Shown here: piece by piece, positions 16,769-26,181 of the stretch | How the letters are laid out: the number at the start of each line of letters is the position of its first letter | Position numbering within the stretch: position 1 is the stretch's first letter | Source: JACTOJ01 sp032335695 | GTDB lineage: Bacteria; Bacillota; Clostridia; Clostridiales; Clostridiaceae | Direction: 5' to 3' | DNA length: 64,000 nucleotides | Assembly: GCF_032335695.1 (NCBI RefSeq) | Contig: NZ_JACTOJ010000003.1 | Location: 269,041-333,040 of the forward strand | Translations under genes and position numbers: made by a program | The notes under the pieces: model-generated | Databases searched by the model: none | What the model was told of the DNA's origin: nothing | The model's input: the letters and a program-made list of their open reading frames with translations, nothing else

Positions 16769-18211
16769 ATGGCAGATATTAAATTTAAAAAAGGGTTTTT
16801 ATGGGGAGGAGCTACGGCTGCTAACCAATTTGAAGGTGGATATAGCCAAGGCGGAAAAGGATTAAGTACAGCAGATGTAATGACTGGAGGGACTCATACA
16901 ACTCCAAGAAGAATAACTCCTGTTTTAGAAGGAGAAACTTTCTATCCAAGTCATGAGGCTATAGATTTTTATCATCGCTATAAGGAAGATATTAAGCTAT
17001 TTGCAGAAATGGGTTTTAAGGTTTTCAGAATGTCTATTGCCTGGTCCAGAATTTTCCCTAATGGAGATGATTTAGAACCTAATGAAGAGGGCTTGAAATT
17101 CTATGATTCTGTATTTGCTGAGCTAAAGAAATACAATATAGAACCTTTGGTAACCATATCTCACTATGAAGCACCTTTTAATTTAGCACAGAAATATAAT
17201 GGCTGGGCAGATAGAAGAGTAGTTGATTTCTATGTTAGATACTGTAAAGTAATATTTAATAGATACAAAGATGTGGTTAAGTATTGGTTAACCTTTAATG
17301 AAATAAATTGTTTAACCATGCCTTTTGGAAGCTTCTTGGCGGGAGCTATTATTCCTAAGGAAGCTGAATTAAAGAGCGGTTTAGATAGCAATGCACAGGA
17401 AAGATTTCAAGGACTTCATCATCAATTTATAGCGAGTGCAAAAGCAGTGAAGCTTGGACATGAAATTAATAAGGATTTCAAAATAGGCTGTATGATAGCT
17501 TATATGTGCTCTTACCCGCTTACCTGCAATCCAGAAGACATATTATTAGCCCAAGAGAAGGATAATATCAGTAACTTCTTGTGTTCGGATGTTCAGGTGA
17601 GAGGTTATTATCCTGGCTTTGCTAAAAAATATTTTAGAGAGAATAATATAAACATATTTATGGAAGAGGGAGACGAAGATATTCTGAGAAATGGATGTGT
17701 GGACTTCTATACTTTCAGTTACTATATGTCAGTATGTGTCAGTGCAGATCCTAATCAGGAGAGCATAGGAGGAAATCTCGCTATCGGTTTAAAAAATCCA
17801 TACCTTAAAGCTAGCGATTGGGGGTGGCAGATAGATCCCAAAGGTTTGAGATGGTCTTTAAATAACATATATAACAGATATCAGATTCCTTTAATGGTGG
17901 TTGAAAATGGATTAGGAGCTGTGGATACGATTGAAGCTGATGGGTCTATAAAAGATGATTATAGAATAGATTATTTAAGAGAACACATAAAAGAAATGAA
18001 AGAAGCAGTGGCAGATGGCGTGGATTTAATAGGTTATACACCTTGGGGCTGCATAGATTTAGTAAGTGCTTCTACAGGAGAAATGAAAAAGCGATATGGC
18101 TTCATTTACGTAGATAAGGACAATGATGGCAAGGGAAGCCTAGACAGATTAAGAAAGGACAGTTTTTATTGGTATAAAAAGGTTATAGAATCTAATGGAG
18201 AAGAACTATAA
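16769..18211 (+). CDS. 6-phospho-beta-glucosidase, GH1 (second copy)
   Basis: A 480-residue GH1 paralogue of the preceding gene, with the same FLWGGATAANQFEGG start, acid/base Glu178 in YWLTFNEINC, nucleophile Glu379 in MVVENGLGAVD and the phosphate-site motif DLVSASTGEMKKRYGFIYVD. The copies differ most in residues 35-60 and around 185-205, which line the aglycone side of the active site, so they probably split different substrates (for example cellobiose and arbutin or salicin phosphates). That specificity statement is an inference. It is the last gene of the operon and is followed by a strong terminator. Confidence 0.95.
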   Translation: MADIKFKKGFLWGGATAANQFEGGYSQGGKGLSTADVMTGGTHTTPRRITPVLEGETFYPSHEAIDFYHRYKEDIKLFAEMGFKVFRMSIAWSRIFPNGDDLEPNEEGLKFYDSVFAELKKYNIEPLVTISHYEAPFNLAQKYNGWADRRVVDFYVRYCKVIFNRYKDVVKYWLTFNEINCLTMPFGSFLAGAIIPKEAELKSGLDSNAQERFQGLHHQFIASAKAVKLGHEINKDFKIGCMIAYMCSYPLTCNPEDILLAQEKDNISNFLCSDVQVRGYYPGFAKKYFRENNINIFMEEGDEDILRNGCVDFYTFSYYMSVCVSADPNQESIGGNLAIGLKNPYLKASDWGWQIDPKGLRWSLNNIYNRYQIPLMVVENGLGAVDTIEADGSIKDDYRIDYLREHIKEMKEAVADGVDLIGYTPWGCIDLVSASTGEMKKRYGFIYVDKDNDGKGSLDRLRKDSFYWYKKVIESNGEEL

Positions 18212-18224
18212 TTGAATGTGTTTT

Positions 18225-18257
18225 AAATAAGTGCAGTGCAACCTGCACTTATTTTTT
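18225..18257 (+). terminator. Terminator of the beta-glucoside operon
   Basis: AAATAAGTGCA pairs with TGCACTTATTT across an 8-nt loop and runs into seven T. It lies 14 nt after the second GH1 stop codon. Confidence 0.9.
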
Positions 18258-18400
18258 TAAAATTCAATTTTCTCCTATGCAATAATTTTTAATTAATGGA
18301 TTGTCATAAACCAAATTTTATGTAAAAGTATAATTATATTATTTGAAATATTATTTTTTTATATATAAATTGCAGATAAAATTATTGAAAGAGGACGATT

Positions 18401-19264
18401 ATGAAAATTAAAGCTTTTAAATTAAATTCATTTGCAAAAAAATCTGGAGGAGGAAATCCAGCTGGAATTGTTTTAGAAGCTGATTTTTTATCAGATGAAG
18501 AAATGAAAAGAATTGCTGAAAAATTGGGTTTTTCAGAGACGGCATTTATTTCGAAATCTAATTTAGCAGATTTTAAATTGAGATTTTTTACACCTAATGA
18601 TGAAGTAAATTTATGTGGACATGCTACTGTTGGAAGCTTTTTTACCCTTTTTAAGCAGGGTATAATAGCATCAGGAGTCTACACTCAGGAGGTTAAAGCA
18701 GGAATTTTAGAAATAGAAGTGAACCAAGATGGAATAGTAACTATGGAACAAAACTGTCCAACTTATTATGACATTTTAAATAATGAAGAAATAACCGGCT
18801 CGTTGAGCATAGGGACTAATGAAATTATTGAAGAGTTGCCAATTCAAATCGTATCCACTGGACTAAAGGATATAATTATTCCTGTGAAAAGCTTGGATAT
18901 AATCAATAAAATATCTCCGAATTTAGATAGAATAAAGCATATAAGCAAAAAATATGGAGTTATAGGATATCATGTTTTTACTCTTGAGACTCTACATAAT
19001 GCTTCAGCACATTGTAGAAATTTTGCACCGCTTTACGGAATTAATGAAGAGTCTGCTACAGGAACCTCCAATGGTGCTTTAGCCTGTTATTTATATAAGT
19101 ATGGTAAGGTAAAAGATATGGAAAATATTGTGATGGAACAGGGATATTCCATGAACAGGCCCTCAGAGATTCATGTAAAATTATCTTCGGAAAATGATAA
19201 AATAAAAAAAGTTATGGTGGGTGGAAAAGCTCTCGATTTGCAGGAAATAGAGGTTGAATTATAA
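18401..19264 (+). CDS. PhzF family isomerase/epimerase
   Basis: A 287-residue PhzF-fold protein. The N-terminal half contains GGGNPAGIVLEAD and LGFSETAFI, where Glu46 is the conserved catalytic acid, and NLCGHATVGSFF. The second half repeats the fold with NFAPLYGINEESATGTSNGALACYL as NFAP...EESATGTS...AL. Members include diaminopimelate-like epimerases and PhzF itself, and most clostridial members have no known substrate. No phenazine genes are present, so phenazine synthesis is not implied. The gene stands alone between a terminator and a membrane protein gene, and starts at ATG after GAAAGAGGACG. Confidence 0.9.
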   Translation: MKIKAFKLNSFAKKSGGGNPAGIVLEADFLSDEEMKRIAEKLGFSETAFISKSNLADFKLRFFTPNDEVNLCGHATVGSFFTLFKQGIIASGVYTQEVKAGILEIEVNQDGIVTMEQNCPTYYDILNNEEITGSLSIGTNEIIEELPIQIVSTGLKDIIIPVKSLDIINKISPNLDRIKHISKKYGVIGYHVFTLETLHNASAHCRNFAPLYGINEESATGTSNGALACYLYKYGKVKDMENIVMEQGYSMNRPSEIHVKLSSENDKIKKVMVGGKALDLQEIEVEL

Positions 19265-19361
19265 TGGTAATTAACCTCTTGATGTGATATTATTATAAAT
19301 TAAGATTAGATTTTGATTATACACTTTGCATTAGAATTACATAAGAGGGAAGGAGAAACAG

Positions 19362-19907
19362 ATGATATTTTTTGGACATTTGGGTATAACTACAGGGGCT
19401 TTTAAAGTTTATGAAAGCATATTTAATAAAAATGAGGATAGAGAAAGTAAGCCATTGATAGATTATAGAATCGTACTGGTGGGATCAATATTGCCAGATA
19501 TAATAGATAAACCTATAGGAGCGTTTTTATTTAGAAGCACCTTTCACAATAGCCGTATATTCGGTCATACTCTGCTATTTTCTTTAATTTTGATATTGAT
19601 AGGATTATTTAGGCTCTTAAAGGAAAGAAAAAATAGAATATTATTATTAGGAATAAGCAGCAGCATTCATTTAATTTTAGATAGTATGTGGCTTTATACT
19701 AAGATATTATTTTGGCCTTATTACGGATGGAAGTTTCCTGAAAGACCGGAAGGAAATTGGCTAAATAATGATATAATAAGGCTCATCACAGATCCATTCT
19801 ATTATTTACCTGAAACAATAGGATTCATAATATTGGCTTATTATATCATAAAAACTATAAGAGGAAAGCAATTTAATAATTTTATTAAACAAGGAAAATT
19901 GCTTTAA
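19362..19907 (+). CDS. YdjM-like (DUF457) predicted membrane-bound metal-dependent hydrolase
   Basis: A 181-residue membrane protein. It begins FFGHLGITTGAF, then VGSILPDIIDKP, HNSRIFGHTLLFSLILIL, SSIHLILDSMW and a C-terminal hydrophobic helix IGFIILAYYII. The conserved His/Asp residues in GH, LPDIIDK, GHT and HLxLD match the LexA-binding, membrane-bound metal-dependent hydrolase family (YdjM, DUF457/DUF4184), whose reaction is unknown. About four hydrophobic segments are visible. The start follows GAAGGAGAAACAG. Three nucleotides after its stop, a copy of the GGCTATG repeat begins and provides the terminator. Confidence 0.72.
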   Translation: MIFFGHLGITTGAFKVYESIFNKNEDRESKPLIDYRIVLVGSILPDIIDKPIGAFLFRSTFHNSRIFGHTLLFSLILILIGLFRLLKERKNRILLLGISSSIHLILDSMWLYTKILFWPYYGWKFPERPEGNWLNNDIIRLITDPFYYLPETIGFIILAYYIIKTIRGKQFNNFIKQGKLL

Positions 19908-19910
19908 AAA

Positions 19911-19980
19911 GGCTATGCTTTAAAAGAATGTTGATATGACCTAGAGAACTCCAAGGTAATATCAACATTTTTTAGTATAG
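19911..19980 (+). repeat. Short copy of the GGCTATG-ended intergenic element, acting as terminator
   Basis: GGCTATGCTTTAAAAGAATG then TTGATAT forms the left end, and ATATCAACATTTTTTAG the right end, with 21 nt between. The ends pair as a hairpin (GTTGATAT / ATATCAAC) followed by T residues, so it also works as a terminator for the YdjM-like gene and is oriented against the azoreductase gene. It begins 3 nt after the stop codon. See the longer copies at 42615 and 52428. Confidence 0.75.
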
Positions 19981-19994
19981 TTTGAAATATCCTA

Positions 19995-20600
19995 TTAAAA
20001 GCTTTTGGCTTTTTCTTCAGCTTCTTTTGTGGCTTTTTCAACAATATCATCCACATCGCTGCCAACTACATCTAATCCTTCAGCAGCAACAGTTGTAAAA
20101 TCTGTAATGCCTAAAAAACCTAAAATTGTTCTTAGGTATCTGTCTCCCATCTCAAAGCCTGACATTGGCTCGGAGGAATATGCGCCTCCTCTTGAAGTGA
20201 TGTTAATGGCTTTTTTCCCTTTACACAAACCTACAGGTCCTTCAGCGGTATATTTAAAGGTAATTCCAGTAACGCATATATAATCTATATATGCCTTTAA
20301 TATAGCAGGAATACTTAAGTTCCATAAAGGCTCTGCTATTACGTATTTATCCGCTTCCACAAATTGAAAAGCGTATTTTAGTATGGGATGATTTCTGCCT
20401 TCTCCAGGTGCAGGCATATGAAGATCACTTAACTCTCCTTGAGGGAGAAAGTTTATTCCTTCATTATATAAATCTAGAGTTATTATTTCATCCTGTGGAT
20501 GAAGCTCTTTATACTTGTGTATAAAACCTTCAGAAATCTTATAGGTTCTAGACGTACCATTAGGACGGGCATTTGCTTTAATATATAATATTTTGCTCAT
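19995..20600 (-). CDS. azoR: FMN-dependent NADH-azoreductase
   Basis: A 201-residue flavodoxin-fold protein of the AzoR family, which uses NADH to reduce azo bonds and quinones. Hallmarks are the FMN phosphate-binding start LYIKANARPNGTSRT, the flavin loop AEPLWNLSIPAILKAYIDYI, followed by GITFKYTAEGPVGL, and the second loop TSRGGAY. The C-terminal EGLDVVG with an acidic helix is also usual. It is cytoplasmic. The start follows a GAGGAATAATC site on the minus strand. It lies downstream of cardiolipin synthase but is separated from it by about 85 nt, so co-transcription in that direction is not obvious. Confidence 0.93.
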   Translation of the reverse strand: MSKILYIKANARPNGTSRTYKISEGFIHKYKELHPQDEIITLDLYNEGINFLPQGELSDLHMPAPGEGRNHPILKYAFQFVEADKYVIAEPLWNLSIPAILKAYIDYICVTGITFKYTAEGPVGLCKGKKAINITSRGGAYSSEPMSGFEMGDRYLRTILGFLGITDFTTVAAEGLDVVGSDVDDIVEKATKEAEEKAKSF

Positions 20601-20684
20601 GATTATTCCTCCTCGTATAATACTTTTTTTATTAATAATAGTTTAATCTTAAAATATTTAAATATTCTAAGCATAATTTATAAC

Positions 20685-22220
20685 TTACATCAATGGAGCG
20701 AAAACTCTAAGCACCAAACGAATTAGTACCTTATACCATTTTAAAGATTTTATATCTTCAAGGGTAATTTGTCTACATTTATCTAAAGTTTTAAGAAAGT
20801 CTGCTTTCATTGCTGGAATGCAGCTATTTTCATATAACCAAATACCACATTCAAAATGCAAATATAGGCTCCTAAAGTCCATGTTTATGGTGCCAACTAC
20901 ACCATAAGCATCATCGGCAACGTAAATTTTGGAGTGCATGAAACCAGGAGTATATTCATATATCTTTACGCCGCTTTCTACAAGTATTCGGTAAAATGAT
21001 CTAGTAACGGAATGCACTAATCTTTTATCAGGAATGTGAGGGGTTATGATTCTAACATCAACTCCGCTCTTAGCTGCAGAAGTCAAAGCTATTGTCATTT
21101 CATTACCAATAATTAAATATGGAGTAGTAATATAAATATATTTTTTTGCTTTATTGATCATATTAAGATAAACTATTTCTCCCACAGGCTCATCATCTAA
21201 AGGATTATCGGCAAAAGGCTGAACATAGCCATCTGGACATATACTATCACTAAATGCAGCTTCATTTCTGAATTTGCTAAAATCTTCAGATATGCCCTTA
21301 AGATAGTCCCACATTGACAAGAAGATTACTGTAAGGCTCCACACAGCTTCACCTTTTAACATGATAGCACTATCTTTCCAATGACCGTATTTTTCTATGG
21401 CATTTATGTATTCATCCGCTAAATTCATTCCTCCTGTAAATCCGGTGTATCCATCAATTATGGCTATTTTACGATGATCGCGATTATTTAATCTAAAGGA
21501 TAAAAGAGGAATTAATGGATTGAAAACGCAGCATTTGATTCCCAAACGCTCTAATTTTTTATAGTATCTATGGGGCAAAGTTAAAAGACAGCCAACGTCA
21601 TCATAGATTAACCTAACATCTACACCAGCTTTAACCTTATCTATCAATATATCAAGTATGCTATTCCAAACAATACCATCATTTATAATAAAATATTCTA
21701 GAAAAATAAAATGCTTAGCATTTTTTAACTCTTCCTTTAATTTTTCAAAAGCCTCCTCACCCGAAGAAAGATATTTTGTTGAGGTATTTATATATGGAGG
21801 GCAATTAGCATAATTATGAATGTATCTTGATTGATTTACCGCAGTTTTACTTTTGCTTTGGATTTCCTCTAAAATATTATCATTGAAGCATAATGCTTCA
21901 TTACTTTTAGAGGAGATACTTTTCATTTTTTTCTTAGTTAATCTATTTAGCTTATTTCGTCCAAAGAATATGTAAAATAATCCACCAAAAATAGGAAAAA
22001 GCAGTATAGGAATAATCCATGCTATTTTATAAGCGGGATTACTTTTATTATTTAAAATTAATAGTATTACAAAAAAACTTACAACAATACTAAGACCATA
22101 AAATAGGACGAAATATTCTTTAAACTTGAAAATCACCCATATTAAAACTAAAAGTTGTATTGCTATAGAGTAAAATACAAATGTAGCTCGGTGAAATAAA
22201 AGTTTTTTTACAAATTTCAC
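20685..22220 (-). CDS. cls: Cardiolipin synthase
   Basis: A 511-residue phospholipase-D family enzyme that condenses two phosphatidylglycerols into cardiolipin and glycerol at the membrane. Two N-terminal membrane helices (VFYSIAIQLLVLIWVIF and YGLSIVVSFFVILLIL) precede a third (AWIIPILLFPIFGGLFYIFF). The catalytic HKD motifs are HRKIAIIDGYTGFTGGMNLA near residue 245 and HSKIYVADDAYGVVGTINMD near 425. Length and order match bacterial Cls. It starts at ATG after GGGAGATGAAT. It is not obviously in an operon. Confidence 0.94.
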   Translation of the reverse strand: MKFVKKLLFHRATFVFYSIAIQLLVLIWVIFKFKEYFVLFYGLSIVVSFFVILLILNNKSNPAYKIAWIIPILLFPIFGGLFYIFFGRNKLNRLTKKKMKSISSKSNEALCFNDNILEEIQSKSKTAVNQSRYIHNYANCPPYINTSTKYLSSGEEAFEKLKEELKNAKHFIFLEYFIINDGIVWNSILDILIDKVKAGVDVRLIYDDVGCLLTLPHRYYKKLERLGIKCCVFNPLIPLLSFRLNNRDHRKIAIIDGYTGFTGGMNLADEYINAIEKYGHWKDSAIMLKGEAVWSLTVIFLSMWDYLKGISEDFSKFRNEAAFSDSICPDGYVQPFADNPLDDEPVGEIVYLNMINKAKKYIYITTPYLIIGNEMTIALTSAAKSGVDVRIITPHIPDKRLVHSVTRSFYRILVESGVKIYEYTPGFMHSKIYVADDAYGVVGTINMDFRSLYLHFECGIWLYENSCIPAMKADFLKTLDKCRQITLEDIKSLKWYKVLIRLVLRVFAPLM

Positions 22221-22387
22221 GTATTCATCTCCCTGTGATTTTTTTTGTATAACTATATTATTACATAAATTAGCTATATTGTGTCAATAAATTATGTAAT
22301 AGATGTTTTTACATAGTAATTATAATAGAAATATAAGAAAAAACTGAGCTAAACAATGATGCATATTATGACAAAAGCAGAACAAAT

Positions 22388-22431
22388 AAAAATGCACTGA
22401 CTTAACTTTTATGTTTGCAGTGCATTTTATT
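22388..22431 (-). terminator. Terminator of the minus-strand chemoreceptor gene
   Basis: AAATGCACTG pairs with CAGTGCATTT across an 18-nt loop. On the minus strand it runs into T residues and lies about 20 nt beyond the chemoreceptor stop codon. Confidence 0.8.
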
Positions 22432-22452
22432 ACTTGTTTCATACCTTATCAA

Positions 22453-23607
22453 TTATACTGTTTGTGCTATTTTATCTAACTCAGCTATTAGAGAAGTTAT
22501 CTCTTCTATGCTGGCAGTTATTTCTTCGGAAGCAGAAGCTTGCTCGCCGCTAGAATCCAAAACTGAATTACTTTCGCTTACTATATAATCTATTTTTTCA
22601 TTAATTTTATTTGTTAAATCTTTGATTTTAGGTACGGAGTTTCTTGATTGTTCGGCAAGTTTTCTTACTTCTTTAGCTACTACACTAAACCCTTTTCCTA
22701 ACTCGCCAACTCGTGCAGCTTCAATTGACGCATTAAGGCCTAGCATATTTGTTTGATCAGAAATTTGTTTTATAAGCAAGGATACAGAATTAATTTCTTC
22801 AGATAATGTATAAATTTCTTTTATGTAGGAGTTAAGCCTAATTTCATTTGAGTGAATTTCTGAGGCTGAAGAAGCTAATTGTTGAATAGCTGAAGATATA
22901 TTTGTTATGGTGTTGTTTATATCATCTGCCATTTTACGCAATTTAAAAGAATTACTTTTTGGTAATACGATACCAAAAGTTGCAACTAATTCATTTTCAT
23001 TTTCTTCATCAAAAATAGGATAGGTTATAAAAAGGGTTGGAACTTGCCATTTACTGGCATCAAATTCGGTTATTTGAGGTTCTTTTGTATTTATTACTTT
23101 TGTAGCATTATCATTTTCTTTTAGTTGATATCCGATTGGTATCGATGGAATATCAAACTTTTTTGAAGCTTGTCTATAGGCGATTTTTTCTAAATCGCTC
23201 ATGTATATAAAAGCACCTTCCGGAAACATATCTGAAAGCATTGGAGCAAATTTGTTAAAAGCAGCAGCAACTGGATGAAGATTTGGAAGCACCACAGATA
23301 CTGCACCTATAGCTTTGTTATCTTCATTTACAACAGGGGTAGAGGTAACAGTTAATCTAATTCCATATAAGGATCTAGGAAATTTTTCCGTGACTGTTCT
23401 ATTTTCTTTAATTGCTCGAAGAGTAGCGCTTTTACTATTAATTTTTACGCCTACATCAAAAATATCTAAATCAAATTCCTGGGAAGCGGCCTTCCATACA
23501 AAAGTATCCTCTTCAATTATTAGATAGATTATGCCACTTGGAATTAGATTCACTTGCATTTCTGCAAAAGCTTTGAAACTTTCTAAATCAGATTTTTTTA
23601 TAGACAT
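22453..23607 (-). CDS. Soluble methyl-accepting chemotaxis protein with two tandem sensor modules
   Basis: A 384-residue cytoplasmic chemoreceptor with no membrane helix. Residues 15-120 and 125-230 look like two copies of one module. Each has an alpha/beta sheet with an aromatic core (FVWKAASQEFDLD and IAYRQASKKFDIP), a KIN/KEN helix region, and ends with VSVVLPN or FGIVLPK. Residues 235-384 carry a short signalling domain, NMLGLNASIEAARVGELG then FSVVAKEVRKLAEQSRNSVP. The tip has Met-Leu-Gly-Leu in place of the usual Leu-Leu-Ala-Leu. The domain is short, and the two-module input is characteristic of a clostridial receptor group of unknown ligand. The start follows GGAGGAATTGCT. Confidence 0.85.
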   Translation of the reverse strand: MSIKKSDLESFKAFAEMQVNLIPSGIIYLIIEEDTFVWKAASQEFDLDIFDVGVKINSKSATLRAIKENRTVTEKFPRSLYGIRLTVTSTPVVNEDNKAIGAVSVVLPNLHPVAAAFNKFAPMLSDMFPEGAFIYMSDLEKIAYRQASKKFDIPSIPIGYQLKENDNATKVINTKEPQITEFDASKWQVPTLFITYPIFDEENENELVATFGIVLPKSNSFKLRKMADDINNTITNISSAIQQLASSASEIHSNEIRLNSYIKEIYTLSEEINSVSLLIKQISDQTNMLGLNASIEAARVGELGKGFSVVAKEVRKLAEQSRNSVPKIKDLTNKINEKIDYIVSESNSVLDSSGEQASASEEITASIEEITSLIAELDKIAQTV

Positions 23608-23845
23608 AGCAATTCCTCCATATAAAATAGATATTAAGATTTGTTACGTAATAATATTTCTACATAAACATACAAAATCCTTTTTAAAGTTACATAAAAC
23701 AATCTAATATTAATGTATAAATAATACATTTACAATATAAAAAGATATTAAAACTTATATTTTATATACATATTAATTATATTAAATAAATTTTTAAAAA
23801 CGTTGAAATTTATGAGCTGATGATGTTAAAATACTAATGATAATT

Positions 23846-23871
23846 GGCTATGTTTTAAAAAATAGCATGCC
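23846..23871 (+). repeat. Collapsed end of the GGCTATG intergenic element
   Basis: GGCTATGTTTTAAAAAATAG then CATGCC looks like a left and right element end brought together. It lies 14 nt upstream of a full 38-bp palindrome, as in other copies. Confidence 0.55.
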
Positions 23872-23885
23872 CGCACTAAAGGAAT

Positions 23886-23923
23886 GTTTTAAATCAGTGT
23901 AAAAATCAGCACTGATTTAAAAC
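23886..23923. repeat. 38-bp palindromic repeat (copy A)
   Basis: GTTTTAAATCAGTG pairs with CACTGATTTAAAAC across a 10-nt centre TAAAAATCAG. It lies 30 nt upstream of the chemoreceptor start at 23954. It is one of seven full copies in the window. Confidence 0.85.
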
Positions 23924-23953
23924 GGAATAATATAATTAAAAGGAGAGAAAAAT

Positions 23954-25693
23954 TTGAAGAATAACAAAGGGATAGGCAGTAAGCTTTATGGATTGATAGC
24001 TTTTGTAATAATTTTAATATTAAGCATAAGCACATTTTCCTGGATTACATTTAGAAATTTTGATAAAAATTCAAAGGAGAGATTGCAGACAGCCAATGAA
24101 TATATAAATTTGGTAGATGAAGCTAGACAAGCTCAAGTATATTTCAAAAAGCAGGTTCAGGAATGGAAGGACACTCTTCTGAGAGGTAATAACTCACAAG
24201 ATTTTGCAAAATACTATAAGCAGTTTTCTGATGATAATGATAATGTGCAAGCTGAATTGGAAAAACTGAAATCAGATATGTCTAAAGAAGGTTTAGATAC
24301 ATCTTCTGTGGACAATTTATCGAATACTTTAAAAGAGCTGTTTGATAAATATAGCACTGCAATTAAAAGTTATGATGTAAATAATAAGGAAAGCTACAAT
24401 ATAGTTGATACTCTTGTTAAAGGTATAGATAGAAAGCCTACAGACGATATGGATACCTTGGTAAAGCAAATACAGGATAAGGCAAAAATGCAGAGTAAAA
24501 ATGCCATGCTGCAGGCAGACAATGATTTTAAAAATTTCATAAGAAGTCTTGTAATAGTAGTAATAATAGGAATTGTTTTAACTATAATATTTACTATACT
24601 CATAATATCCACCTATAAGAGTATTACTAAATTCATAGAAGAAATTAAATGGTTAATGGAAAAAGCTGAAGATGGAGATCTTACAGTTGAAGGAAAACCA
24701 TATAGAAAAGATGAGCTTGGAGATTTAATAGAACGGTTTAATATATTTATTAGTAAAATAAAAAATGTAATTTCTGAAGCTAAAAATACAAGTCATGTAG
24801 TAGCAGCTTCCTCCAATGAAATAAAGAGCGCTTCCCAGGATGTTAATAGGACAGCTGAAGAAGTATCTCAAACAATTGTAGCTGTGGCAGAAGGCTCGCA
24901 AAAACAATCCGAATTAGTTGAAGATAGCAATAATTCGCTTAAAAGTGTTGTATCCAGTATAAACAATATAGCAAAAAATACTTCTCACATAAATAAACTT
25001 GCTGATGAAGCAATGCTTTCAGTTAACAATGGAATAGCCAGTTTACAAACTCAAAGCGATAAAATGGATAGTACAAAATACAAAGCAGATAATGTTACAG
25101 AAGTTATTTTGGGGCTATCTTCAAAGTCAGAAGAAATAGGGGAGGTAGTAGAGTTTATAAATTCAATTGGAGAACAAACAAATCTTTTAGCTTTAAATGC
25201 TTCCATAGAAGCTGCCAGAGCAGGTGAAGCTGGTAAGGGATTTAGTGTTGTAGCAAACGAAGTTAAAAATTTGGCAGAGCAATCACAGAATTCCACAAAA
25301 AAGATAAGTTCAATTATGGCAGAAGTACAGAATTATATAAAAAAAGCAGTTGAGGAAGCTGCTGATACAAAGGAATCCGTAAAAAACCAAACTGATGCGC
25401 TCAAGCTTACGGATGAGGCTTTCAAGCTTATCAAAAACTCAGTTTCTCAAGTGGCTGACAATATAAAGAAAGTTTCAGAGGAGACAAAAACCATTAATGC
25501 TAATGCATCATCCGTGGAGAAATCATTAGAAAATATTGTAAATATTATTGAAGAAAATGCATCTAGCACAGAGGAGGTTGCAGCAGCCTCAGAAGAGGAG
25601 ACTGCATCCATACAGCAGGTTGGAGAAGCTATAAATAATCTTGCAGAATTATCAATTAAACTTCAAAATTCCATAGATAAATTTAAGGTATAG
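23954..25693 (+). CDS. Membrane methyl-accepting chemotaxis protein
   Basis: A 579-residue transmembrane chemoreceptor. TM1 is at residues 12-29 (YGLIAFVIILILSISTFS), then a 160-residue extracytoplasmic helical domain of the four-helix-bundle type (QVYFKKQVQEWKDTLLRGNN), then TM2 near 197-217 (VIVVIIGIVLTIIFTILII). A HAMP region follows (TVEGKPYRKDELGDLIERFN) and the signalling domain with GEQTNLLALNASIEAARAGE then GKGFSVVANEVKNLAEQS. Methylation-type glutamate-rich helices lie in ENASSTEEVAAASEEETASI. It starts at TTG, 6 nt after AAAGGAGAG, because no ATG is better placed. The ligand is unknown. Confidence 0.93.
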   Translation: MKNNKGIGSKLYGLIAFVIILILSISTFSWITFRNFDKNSKERLQTANEYINLVDEARQAQVYFKKQVQEWKDTLLRGNNSQDFAKYYKQFSDDNDNVQAELEKLKSDMSKEGLDTSSVDNLSNTLKELFDKYSTAIKSYDVNNKESYNIVDTLVKGIDRKPTDDMDTLVKQIQDKAKMQSKNAMLQADNDFKNFIRSLVIVVIIGIVLTIIFTILIISTYKSITKFIEEIKWLMEKAEDGDLTVEGKPYRKDELGDLIERFNIFISKIKNVISEAKNTSHVVAASSNEIKSASQDVNRTAEEVSQTIVAVAEGSQKQSELVEDSNNSLKSVVSSINNIAKNTSHINKLADEAMLSVNNGIASLQTQSDKMDSTKYKADNVTEVILGLSSKSEEIGEVVEFINSIGEQTNLLALNASIEAARAGEAGKGFSVVANEVKNLAEQSQNSTKKISSIMAEVQNYIKKAVEEAADTKESVKNQTDALKLTDEAFKLIKNSVSQVADNIKKVSEETKTINANASSVEKSLENIVNIIEENASSTEEVAAASEEETASIQQVGEAINNLAELSIKLQNSIDKFKV

Positions 25694-25995
25694 ATTGGAT
25701 GAAAATATTTTATATTGACATTGATTTTAATTAATGATATTTTGATATTGTAATCAATTAAATTGGTTATATGTAACAATTAATTTATATAATTTGTTTT
25801 AGATGGAATTTAAAGAAAGGGTAAGGTATTTGCAGAAATGAGAATGTAATTCGCTTCAAAATTATTTAAAATCATAAATGAGGTTTAATTAAAAACTTTA
25901 TAGCGATGATTATCGTCGTATGAATTTTATTATTTTGAGAATGGATAGCATTTTTATAGCTGCGTATATTTTACCTGTATTTAATATAAAGGAAT

Positions 25996-26033
25996 GTTTT
26001 AAAGAAGTGTAAAAATCAACACTGATTTAAAAG
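25996..26033. repeat. 38-bp palindromic repeat (copy B, imperfect)
   Basis: GTTTTAAAGAAGTGT and ACACTGATTTAAAAG. The 5' arm has two mismatches and the last base differs. It lies between a chemoreceptor gene and an ABC-F gene in a 488-nt gap, of which the remainder is AT-rich and shows no gene. Confidence 0.75.
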
Positions 26034-26147
26034 AGAACTTAAAATTTAAATTTATGTAGAAATTTTGTTGATGTAATTGATGTTTTATTAGTTACTTTTA
26101 GTTTCTATGTCTATTTAAATTTATATTATAGGCAGTTGTAAGAAGCT

Positions 26148-26181
26148 ATCTTCTCCGGAGAAAAAAGGAGGAGATTTTTTT
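26148..26181 (+). promoter_or_regulatory. Terminator/attenuator overlapping the ABC-F ribosome binding site
   Basis: ATCTTCTCC at 26148-26156 pairs with GGAGGAGAT at 26167-26175 (one G-U) with a 10-nt loop, followed by seven T that end one base before the ATG at 26182. The 3' arm contains the ribosome binding site GGAGGAG. When folded, the RNA would both stop transcription and hide the ribosome binding site. Antibiotic-dependent attenuation is known for other ABC-F genes. No convincing leader peptide is visible here. Confidence 0.7.

Noticed and set aside
18401..19264. Phenazine biosynthesis role for the PhzF-like protein
   Set aside because: No other phz genes are in the window, and most PhzF-family proteins are unrelated to phenazine synthesis.
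25939..26013. 24-codon frame beginning ATG GAT AGC as a leader peptide for the ABC-F gene
   Set aside because: It has no good ribosome binding site, lies 150 nt from the attenuator and runs into repeat copy B. Not enough to call.
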